DNA from: Megalonaias nervosa
Taxonomy: Eukaryota > Mollusca > Bivalvia > Unionida > Unionidae
Length of the DNA stretch: 64,000 bases
Assembly: GCA_016617855.1 (NCBI GenBank)
Contig: JAECUM010092832.1
Span: 310,001 to 374,000 of the forward strand
Reading direction: 5' to 3'
Made by a program: the position numbers and the translations under genes. Each line of letters begins with the position of its first letter. The stretch's first letter is position 1. The notes beneath the pieces are model-generated. The model searched no databases. It saw only the letters and a list, made by a program, of their open reading frames with translations, and was not told the origin of the DNA. Shown here in pieces: positions 13,301 through 23,115 of the stretch.

Positions 13301-14250
13301 AAATCAGAATTCCAGTATGAATCCTGCCCTGATTTTTCCACCAACTGGCGATGACCTTGGATCCTAAGGGAATCTGGGTTGACAGGGGATCTTTGCAAGG
13401 TCTTCAGATTGCTAGAAGCAAGAACTGGAGAGGCCACACACGAAGCTTTCACAAGAGAACTAAGCCTGCTGACATGTTCTGGAGAAAAAGGAAGAGACCA
13501 GCAAACGATGATGTCTTTGTGTCCAGTCTTGCTAACAGTGCAAGTATCTGTGAGATTCTGTCAGGAACATGGACTGTTCCTTGACAAGTGAGAAATTCAT
13601 CCCCAAAGAAATGAAATTCTGAGAAGGGATAAGATGTGATTTCTCCTGATTGTGGATTAGGCACAGCAGATCCCTCTGAATGGCATGTCTGAGGATGCTA
13701 AATGTGAGCCCCTAATGACCTTAAATGTGCTGCTATTACACCCACCATCCTAATGAAGGATCTGGAAATAAAAGCTAGCCCAAACTGAAGATCCCAAAAC
13801 TGAAAGATCTCCTGTCCAATATGGGTATGTAAATATAAGCTTCCTAACAGTATTCCTGACTGAGGCAGCTGACTTGATCTTGAACCACTCTTTCAGAAGG
13901 AATCCCGTTAAAAGCAGAAAGATCCATGAGGAATCAAAACTTTCCTTCTCTCTTTGAAACTAAGAAAATCTGGGAATAAAATTCCAAAACTTGTTATGCT
14001 CTTCGCTTTCTCTACTATGCGCTTCCTTAGAGACTCACACCATGTCCAAGAAATCCAAACAAGCCTTTGCAAAAAGGCTTAATCTAGCACCTACTTGGGC
14101 ATAGGGAAGAGTAGGAACTTGGCTGGAGAAGGTGTGAATCCCTAAGGTGATTGCTCTTTCCTACAGAAAGAAATGTGTTCATAGACTTCCCCCACTCCTT
14201 GGTAATCCAGCCACCCTGCCAAGAGTATTGGGTGGAAAGGATTTTATTCT
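13300..14250 (-). pseudogene. DIRS-like relic 2: reverse transcriptase region
   Basis: Open piece 13449-13664 (minus) holds FLTCQGTVHVPDRISQILAL and a downstream LFLFLQNMSAGL. This is the connection region found after the palm of DIRS RTs. Upstream, a fragment resembling EKSHLIPSQNFIFLGMNF is readable across frames near 13590-13690, and an SAASVRNTVRK block near 13850-13890. Catalytic motifs are not intact. The plus-strand frames at 13351-13591 are antisense shadows. Confidence 0.6.
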
Positions 14251-14486
14251 GGGACTGATTTTGATTCTAATTTATTTCTGTTAACCCTTTACCTTATAGC
14301 ATCTGTTACTGTGTATGCTGTCAATATACATTTGTCAAAGCTACACAGTGTAGTGTGCAATAAATAGAACATCTGTTACCTAAATGACTCTATGCAAATA
14401 GGCCAGCCTGTAAAATTTACAGCAGTGTAGTAGTTCAAAATAAATTGTTACCATCTGACCTTTTTTGTGCACATTATCTAAGACAG

Positions 14487-14700
14487 GTTTGTTGTTGTTG
14501 TTGTTATTGTTGTTGTTGTAGGGTTTAACGCCATTTTTCAGCACAAGATAGGCTATACATGGCGGCCAGTATAATTGGTGGAGGAAGAACCCTGGAAAAC
14601 CCCTGGAAGAACCACCGACCCATGAGAAGCTACAGGCAGGCTTTCTCACGTGCCCACATTAGCCGAGCCTGAGACTCAAACTCACGCAGACAGAGGTGAG
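14487..14700. repeat. Interspersed 'GTTTAACGCC' repeat, copy 1
   Basis: A GTT-rich lead is followed by GTAGGGTTTAACGCCATTTT, a CATGGCGGCCAGTATAA block, GGTGGAGGAAGAACC, and a GAACCACCGACCCATGAGAAG block. Two other copies in the window (30513-30690 and 35600-35790) align over the same blocks. I associate this family with molluscan genomes from memory; its class (SINE-like or other) is not clear from the sequence. Confidence 0.75.
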
Positions 14701-15095
14701 ATGGCAGTGATTCGTAATTATTTTTCACTGAAGAATTTTCATATGCTTTGAATTCTTGAAAGAACTCATTCACTGTCAAATCTGTGAGACTGTGTGAGCA
14801 AACAAGCCTGACATTTCCCAACCACTAAATCTACCGACTAATTGTCAATATCATGTCAATAAATAATCCAAATCTGATAATCAATTTTGATGACATCGGC
14901 ATCATAGCCTATATCTCACTTGTTGAAGCCTTCAAAGTCATGACTCTAATCATCCAGACTCGAGAAAGTGTTGAACAAAATCAATGGCCTCCATTTTGGA
15001 TTGTGAAGAATCCAACCCAGTCACTTTAAATAGCAGATCTCAACAAAATCTTAGATAGCAATCACATGATGTGACATAATGGCAATTTACCTTAA

Positions 15096-16689
15096 TACAC
15101 CACTCCCTCGATAACTCGTGCACAACAGGGTCCACCAACATAGACCGTGCTATAAGCAAGGGCATGAGTTACCGAGGGACCTCCAAAAATTGAAAAACAA
15201 ATCGCTTGGACATCGAGAAAACTGCGGGGGGTGTGTGTGTGTGTGTGTCGGGGTTAGGGAATGTCGCTGTTTAATGACTGAATCCTCATTTTACATTCAC
15301 ATCGATAATAATTTTTAATAACGCACTTTTTCTAATGAAGTTGTTCGTTATTCTGTCTAAATAACATTTATTTTCAAAATGTCCAACATGTGAAAGATCG
15401 TTCCAACTGGTTTCAACAACCATTACATTTACACAGAAACATGTGTGTATTATGTCACTGCTTTTGTTTTCTTGATGAGTCTGGTTCCCGGAGTGGTATG
15501 GCATTGTATCCTACCAAACTGGGAGTGAAAAGAGCAGGGAACTAGACTAACCATTGATACACCACCAAACAAGATTCCTTTTGTTCAAAAAGCAAGCGAA
15601 ATTTTCGTGAGACAATTGTCTTTGTCGAATCTCAATTTTTGTGCTGTTCAATTAGTACAGTATTGATATTGTGATTTCATTGGAAGTAATAATGAAACTT
15701 TTTATCATTCTTGAGGATATCTCAAAGTGCCAGTTCAAGAATTCTCTGAAACTCACTTGCCCACAATGGTCCGTATCTGTGAAACCAAGTTCTTTATTTT
15801 ACGAAGTATAGTATTCTTTTCGCTTGGTTGCCGTGCTATCTTTGATCACAGTTACCAGTGAGTCGGTTAATTTAAGGTAGTTTATGTTACATACACAATA
15901 ACATTTATAACAGTGTTCAAGTGATCAATTGAAGTGAGTTCACCTGACATACGACCGGGGCAGCTAGATTTTAAGTTTGTAGAATTTTCGTGCCTTTTAA
16001 CTTTTCTTTTATTTCACCTCCATTATTTGATTCAAAAGACATAATTAACGTGATAATACAAAGGAGGCCAGCTTTTAATTCAGTGCAACATTGCAGCAAA
16101 TACTTCTGCAAGTCAGTTATCAAAATGCGGTAGGCACCTAAATAGGTTCTCAGAGAAATGCTCGCGGACATAGCTGTTACGGTAGATTGACACATTTTAC
16201 GTTTAATTACAAGAGGATACATTGCATTTATGATGATTACACTTAAAAGGAACTAGAAAATAGAACTAGAACACAAATTTCAATTGATAAAAAAATTATT
16301 TAATTTGTATTTATTTATGAAAGTACTGCCTCCACTCGGCATAAGTGACATTTTCATTGATCGAAATTTCCTTACATATTGTTAATTGCGGTGTGCAAGG
16401 AATGTCACTTGGAAAGAAAATGTAGAACAATTGTATGACTTATTTTTAAATTTGGTATTTCATAATGCTGATTAAAATTTCCAGGTCCTATCTACCGTTT
16501 TTGATGACAAAACGAGCGATATATCAAAGTTTTTGTAGCTAATTTTGATTATGATTTCAATAAAGTTCATAAAATAGGGATCTATTTTTGGGGTAATTTC
16601 TGGTTTTAAAAAATGGGATCCATGCCTGACCCTGCGTTATAAGCGGGTTCGCAAGTTATCAGGGTGCGAGTTATCGATGGAGTGGTGTA
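15096..16689. mobile_element. Pogo/Tigger-like DNA transposon, non-autonomous, ~1.6 kb
   Basis: The left end reads TACACCACTCCCTCGATAAC and the right end is its near-perfect inverse (GTTATCGATGGAGTGGTGTA), so the ends are ~24-bp inverted repeats with terminal TA dinucleotides. A second block (CGTTATAAGCGGGTTCGCAAG) repeats the TIR theme inside the right end. TA target duplication and CxxTCGATAAC-type ends fit the pogo branch of the Tc1/mariner superfamily. No transposase is visible; the largest internal frame (15971-16222, minus) is unrecognised. A GT microsatellite sits near 15229-15249. Confidence 0.7.
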
Positions 16690-16879
16690 CCTGTAGTTTC
16701 TAATAGGTTGTTTTCCTTGGAGGTGGTACAATGAAAACTAGCTCAAAATTGCAGGTGTCAAAACATGCTTTCATGTGGATGGTGCACATGCATCAAAATG
16801 CACTTGTATGTGAATCTAATAGAACCATCTAGTGTGGTAGAGACATGAAGAAGCCGTTGAATGAGGTAATGGATGATTT

Positions 16880-17260
16880 AAAACCCTATGGAGGGGAAGA
16901 CATTGACCTTCTAAGACTGGGGTGTTACTTCTCTGGTTTAACCAGGCTGAGTACCACAGACAGGGCCTGGTTTTTCTGATCCCTTAATCCCATGATGTCA
17001 TTGCAGGGATTAGCCCTCCAAATAGAATATCTGCATCATGAGGGGCAGTCCATGATCCATGTATCTAATCCCACATCCCTCCTGAAGTGATAAGTGAGCA
17101 GAACAAACAAACATTACAACACTGTCTTGGCCACAGCCTTTAACAGTCCCTGCAAAGCTGATGGAGACAATTATTCCTTCTTCAACAGACTGAAGGAGGC
17201 AGCCAACATATGTCTGGCACACAAGGCTACAGTAGTGTCCACACCTTCAGTTCCAAGGCC
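16880..17260 (-). pseudogene. Possible DIRS-like Gag remnant of relic 2
   Basis: The minus strand reads VALCARHMLAASFSLLKKE, a stop, then LSPSALQGLLKAVAKTVL, and later a FRRDVGLDTW block. The location 5' of the RT relic, beyond the intervening pogo-like insertion, and the helical Leu/Ala-rich character fit a DIRS Gag C-terminal region. A weakly similar block (ALELKAKLLVTIALHADL) precedes the RT of relic 3 at about 46000-46110. This is an inference; no diagnostic motif exists. Confidence 0.3.
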
Positions 17261-17394
17261 TTGAGAACCTTGAAATGGAGACAGGTCCAGGTTCCTGTCA
17301 AAATCCCCACCTAGGAGACACAACTCCAAGATAGAGGGGGTTAAGGGACAAGTGGGTGAATGGTTCCTGTAGCCGTTTGTGAGTAGTAGTGGTA

Positions 17395-17530
17395 AAAAGG
17401 TTTTCAAAATGGCTGCAATGGTGGCCATAATGGATATCTGAGGAGTTCCATTTTTATTTAGGGCCAATCATACCTCAGAATGAACTATATCTATGTTCTT
17501 ATATGCAAATCCACTTGGTAGTTTAGGAAA
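17395..17530. repeat. Copy of the 'TGGTGGCCATA' repeat
   Basis: Contains AAAATGGCTGCAATGGTGGC, CCATAATGGATATCTGAGG, CATTTTTATTTAGGGCC and a following AGTTTAGGAAAAGCAATAAC block. This matches units at 8600-8960, 22440-23115, 26390-26600 and 40150-41110. Confidence 0.65.
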
Positions 17531-17574
17531 AGCAATAACAAACTTGGGCTCATGTATGCCAGATAAAAGAAAGA

Positions 17575-17830
17575 TGCATAATCTTCTTAAAAATGGTACT
17601 AACAGCTGCCTTGCCAGGCACTCAACATTAAGAGGTAGTGTTAGGACTGGCGTCCACGTGTCAAGATAATGCAATTAGGCAGGACATGATGCCACATGTC
17701 TGTGGCATGATGCCCCAGTGCAAGACAGCACAATAAAAGCCAACACTAGCGACATCGTAGTCATATGACCGAAAAATTGTTAAAGCAATGTTAAAAATCC
17801 AAATCACACACAGACACACACACAAAGCTC
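17575..17830 (+). mobile_element. SINE family A, 5'-truncated copy
   Basis: Body of the SINE whose full-length copy lies at 49872-50191 (minus). Recognisable blocks are GGTACTAACAGCTGCC, CTCAACATTAAGAGG, GTGTTAGGACTGG, TGTCTGTGGCATGATGCCCC, CATATGACCGAAAAATTG and a terminal CA-rich tail near 17810-17825. The tRNA-like head with the A and B boxes is missing. Confidence 0.7.
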
Positions 17831-19880
17831 TTCTGGTCTATGGTCATCAGCATTAAGGGTAATGAAAGGACAGATAAAACAGCCAAAACAGCTCCGAAGT
17901 CACCCATTTCTGGATGCAAGATTCCATATTCTGACCTCAAATATAATATAAATCAGAATGTTCTTCATAACTGGCAAAATACATGTATGTAGAATGAAAA
18001 TTCCACAAACAAGGTTTGGAATATTAAATCCATCATCAATGTTTGAGAGCAGCACCTCTTGTAAAGGCCAATTCCCTGAGGAGGTACTGTGCCCTTTACA
18101 TACAGGACACACATACCCGACTCATGCATACCTTTTGAAGGGTGAACCTCAGCCAGAGTGCATTTCATGCCAGTGTCCACTGATAATGTAATACATTCTT
18201 GCCAAGTGTGTTGATATCCACAATTGTGAGACAGCAGTATTGTTGTGAACTCGATGAAGAAACTGTATAACGATGACCCACTCAAGGAAACCTTTGGACT
18301 TTTAGAAAGAATGTGGTTTATATAACATATGATTACATGATTTCATTCTTAACATTGCTGGATACAGTCCCTTGTTGTAAAAGTGTCTGTATATTTGTAC
18401 ACAAGATAGTTGTGATCTTTTACAGTTAAAATACTTCTGTTTTATATCTATATTTTAATTTAGATGTATGAACTATGCAGTCTGAAATAAAGATTTTCAA
18501 ATCTTATATTTTGACCATTTTTTTTCTTTAGGATTTTACATGATACCTTTATCTTTATTTTGTTGTAGTTTAAAGAATTTTAACATCTGTACCTTTTTAT
18601 ACTTTATCTTGCTGTGCTTCATATTTCCATTTATTTGAATTGGTTTACATTGCTAAAGTGTTTCGCTAATCTTCACTTTACTTTAATTTGCATCATATTG
18701 CAATTTTTTGTGCTGAGGTACCGTTAAATGTGAGTACATTCATAATATGACCATTAAAACTAATAAAACTTTAAAAAAACAGCTAGTAAAAACTGAAACT
18801 GAATTTAGTGGCACAAGTATTTTTGCTATAATATTTTGTGCTAAATTATTATCATTAAGCTTTATGAATTAGTTATTCCCAAAAACAATTTGTTGCTAAC
18901 ATGCTGAATTCAGTGCATCTGCAAAAATTTCATAAAACTATTGTAATTTACAGTAAATGAGTCAGCATAGCAAGCTGCCAGCTCATTATTAAATCTAACT
19001 TTAGATCCGTTTACCCTACTACCCACAATGAAAGATTGAGTTTAGGGTACAAATGGAAGATATGAATATGAATTATGAAGGGTAAAGTTTGGACTGGTAC
19101 ATGCACTAATTATAAATGGTAAAAAAAATGACTGGTTCCCATACTTGTAGGCAAGGTTCTCCTGTAGGAAATTTGAAGCGATTCTGAAAATGGGACAAAG
19201 ATACAGTTGTATATAAATCAGCATATAGTACTATATGTACACTTACACATATGTACTATGATTATTGGGTAGACATACTGAACAACTAAATGTATAAATG
19301 TGGTATATTATGAAGTGGAAACAAAACATCTGCAATCAAATCAAACCCACAGCTGTCAAATGTGGGGGCATATTTATAAAACAATAAACTTTTACAAAAC
19401 TGCAAAGTGTACAAGCTCATTTTTCTTATAAGTTGTTTGTGTTGGCCAAGTCCATGAAAATCAATACTCATGACTGGCTATGATAACAATGCATTCAGTA
19501 TATTTCGGTCACAGCTGCCTATTACTGTATGATGGTGTAGTACTGTTCAGGTTTATGAACATATGAAGTCTAATCGCATGTCCAAGAAACTGACCTAAAC
19601 AGTAAAACTGTACATGGTCACTAAAGTATCAAAATAGGCCACAGTGATCTAATTTGAAATGCAAGTGTAGTACTAATTAAGATGTACATGTACTGCATAT
19701 ACAACTGTCAAATTCCATTCCTGCACAATTAAGTGTCCAAGAAACTGATCTAAATATAAAAGGCATACAGTTGTTGCCACTAATGATGATGACAACAAAA
19801 CTATGCAGTCAATGATGTATCATATGCAACCGTGCAATATTTGCACCAATGACAGAAGGAATGTAAAAGCTGCACACTGT
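17831..19880. other. AT-rich stretch without recognised features
   Basis: No exon, RNA gene or transposon that I can support. The minus-strand frames at 17900-18285 and 19042-19471 show no recognisable motif. Confidence 0.5.
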
Positions 19881-19889
19881 AAATGGTAA

Positions 19890-21290
19890 AGATACAAACA
19901 TAGATGTGTATCAAGCATGACAATGAACACATGTTCCTCAGAATGCTGCTTCTAACCTGTAAATAGTAAAAAAATACATGTGTATCAAGCACTTGATGCA
20001 CGCAGTTTAGTCACATGTTCCACAGAATACTGTGTCTAGCTGTAAATAGTAGATACAAACAGACATGTACAAGCATGACAAAACACAATTTAGTCACTTG
20101 TTCCACAGAATGCTGCATCTTGCTTGTAAATGTTTAAAAAAAATACATGCTTATCAAGCATTATGATGCACACAATATAGTCCCATGTTCCATGGAACGT
20201 GGCATATTGCCTGTAAATAGTGAAGATACAAATATACATGTGTGTATGAAGTATGACAAAACACAATATAGTCCCATGTTCCATGGAATGTGGCATATTG
20301 CCTGTAAATAGTAAAGACACAAATATACATGTGTGTATGAAGTATGACAAAACACAATATAGTCCCATGTTCCATGGAATGTGGCATATTGCCTGTAAAT
20401 AGTAAAGATACAAATATACATGTTTGTATGAAGTATGACAAAACACAATTTAGTCCCATGTTCCATGGAACGTGGCATATTGCCTGTAAATAGTAAAGAT
20501 ACAAATATACATGTGTGTATGAAGTATGACAAAACACAATATAGTCCCATGTTCCATGGAACGTGGCATATTGCCTGTAAATAGTAAAGATACAAATATA
20601 CATGTGTGTATGAAGTATGACAAAAAAACAATTTAGTCCCATGTTCCACGGAACATGGCATATTGCCTGTAAATAGTAAAGATACAAATATGCATGTGTG
20701 TATGAAGTATGACAAAACACAATTTAGTCCCATGTTCCATGGAACGTGGCATATTGCCTGTAAATAGTAAAGATACAAATATACATGTGTGTATGAAGTA
20801 TGACAAAACACAATTTAGTCCCATGTTCCATGGAACGTGGCATATTGCCTGTAAATAGTAAAGATACAAATATACATGTGTGTATTAAGTATGACAAAAC
20901 ACAATTTAGTCCCATGTTCCATGGAATGTGGCATCTTGCCTGTAAATAGTAAAGATACAAAATATACATGTGTATGAACTATGACAAAACACAATTTAGT
21001 CATATGTTCCAGATTGCTGCACCCTGCCAGTAAATAGTAAAGATACAAACATAAATGTGTATCAAGCATGACAACACACATACACATGTATCAAGCATGA
21101 CAAAACACACAATTTATTCATGTTCCATGGAATGTGGAATCTTGCCTGTAAATGATAAAAATACAAACATACATGTGTATCAAGCATGACAAAACACACA
21201 ATTTATTCATATGTTTCATGGAATGCAGAATCTTGCATGTAAATGGTACAGCTAAAAACATATATGTATCAAGCATGACCAATCACACAA
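19890..21290. repeat. 91-bp minisatellite array (~15 units)
   Basis: Units starting TAGTCCCATGTTCCATGG begin at 20178, 20269, 20360, 20451, 20542, 20634, 20725, 20816, 20907 and 20997, so the spacing is 91 bp with single-base exceptions. Core units are nearly identical, while those toward both edges (before 20178 and after 20997) are increasingly diverged. Each core unit carries the perfect palindrome GTTCCATGGAAC. The consensus has no stop in any minus-strand frame, which creates long overlapping artificial frames (up to 216 residues). These are not treated as genes. Confidence 0.95.
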
Positions 21291-21584
21291 TTTTTAGTTT
21301 TGTGTTACAAGGAAAGTGATACCTGTAAATAGTGTTACAAGGTAGCCTTCTGCTCACACAGATGAGGAAATGGGATTCTGCCAATCCAGGAACAAACTTT
21401 AGGCATATATTATTGTAACAAAGTTTTAGTTGAATACTGCAACTGATGCAGAAGAGCTGATTTTCAAAACCTGAAGGGTGTCCATATATGCTCTGGATGC
21501 ACAAACCAATATGATGATATTAAAGGCAAATTCAAAGTCAAATGGATAAGTGGGGTTTGTGGGGAGTATAATTCCACAAAAAGT

Positions 21585-22160
21585 TTGTCTGAAAACTGCA
21601 AAAATCAAACTGACTTAGAAATTCAGTTAAAATCAAAAAGTCCCTCAAAAGTTATCAAGCAGAAACTGACATGAAAATTTTAAGCTCAACAGAACTCCCT
21701 GAAATTTTGCAGGAAAACAGTGAAAACTGAATTTACCCTACGTCTTCATAATGTAAAGCCTTAAACCAAATTAAATTATTTCCATTATGTCCTTCAAATG
21801 TTACTTAGTAGAAATGACACTTAAGAGTTCTGAGTAAACCTGGGGCCACAACTCCATAAAATTATTCTGGAAAACAGTGAAAATAAAAAAGGTCAGGGTC
21901 ATCTTAATGCTGAGCCTTATATCAACTTGGATTGAAACCAACTGAAACTTTTCAAAAGTTATTAAGCAAAAACAAAATTGAAAAGAAAAGTTCTAAATCA
22001 AACAGGCCATAACTCCAAAAAGTTTGTCAGAAAACAGTGAAAACTGACTGTGACCTATGAATTGTTCTTGTAAAGCTTTATATCAAATTCAGTTTTAATC
22101 CATGAGGTCCTTCAAAAGTTACTGAGTGGAAACAACACCACTGGGTAAAGTTCAAACTTT
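21585..22160. repeat. Degenerate ~150-bp repeats
   Basis: Four diverged units share an AACAGTGAAAACTGA block, an AAAGCCTTA/AAAGCTTTATATCAAA block and CCTTCAAAAGTTACTGAG. They run from about 21585 to 22160. No protein is encoded. The following sequence at 22340-22400 (CCTCAAAGGGACTGAAGCTC) recurs at about 8040. Confidence 0.6.
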
Positions 22161-22439
22161 AAAAGTTAATGAGCAGAAACAAAATGTGTGATGGACGTCA
22201 CATGACAGGATATGACTATATGCCCCTCATTAGACCTGGCTTTAGATATGACAGGAATAAAATTAACACCTGACCTAAACATTGTTGCTTCAAACACCAC
22301 TGATGCTGCCATCAGAAAAATGTTATCTGTGTTGCACCATTTACAGCAAGAGAAACAAGAGTCCCTCAAAGGGACTGAAGCTCTATTGGCTGAAAAGAAT
22401 TTCCACAAATTCTAGATAAAACTATTTCTTCTTTTCAAC

Positions 22440-23115
22440 TGCTTAGTGTTGAAACCATGTGTAATATTTTTCATCAATAACAAGATCTTTAAAATTAACC
22501 ACTGTGGCAACCATACTGGATGTAAGATTGGCACCATTTTCATAGAGAACAAGGCAGACATCATTAGAAGTCTTCTGGTGAAATCTCATGTCAATATGAC
22601 CATCCATTCAGGTAACAATCATAAAATTTGCAAAATGGCCATATCTGCCATATTGGAGACCAGACTGGCACCATCTTAATTCAGAATCAACTAGGTATCA
22701 TAAGGAGTTTTCTGGGAAAACTACATGTCAATATGACTTTCCACTGAGAATAACTAGCTAAAACAACATGGCTGCCACAGTGACTACTGGATTTCAGATC
22801 AGCACCATTTTTATTAAGGACCAACTAGCCATCATAAAAAGTCTTCTGGTGAAAACACCATGCTGAGATCACTTTCTTTTCAGAAGTAATGATAGCAAGA
22901 TTTTCAAGATGGCTGCCACGGTGGTCATAATGGACACAGATCTCACCATTTTTTGTTGGGACCAATCTGATATCACAAAAAGTCTTTAAGTGAAAAACCC
23001 AGGTTGATATGAATAATAATCATGAGAAATAGCAACAAGATTTTTATGAAGTCCACTCTGCTGGCCATATTGGATAACCAAATGGCACCATTTTCATTCA
23101 AGATCAACAAGGTAT
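22440..23115. repeat. Tandem ~135-bp 'TGGTGGCCATA' repeats, interrupted
   Basis: About five consecutive diverged units carry ACAAGATTTTCAAGATGGCT, a GCACCATTTTCATT block, a CAACTAGxxATCATAA block and a GTCTTCTGGTGAAA block. The last unit stops in mid-sequence at 23115 and resumes at 25745, so the segment between is an insertion. Confidence 0.7.

Noticed and set aside
20154..20811. Long overlapping minus-strand open frames (188 and 216 residues)
   Set aside because: They follow the 91-bp tandem repeat in every frame; the same motif appears with shifted frames, with no start context, splice sites or domain.
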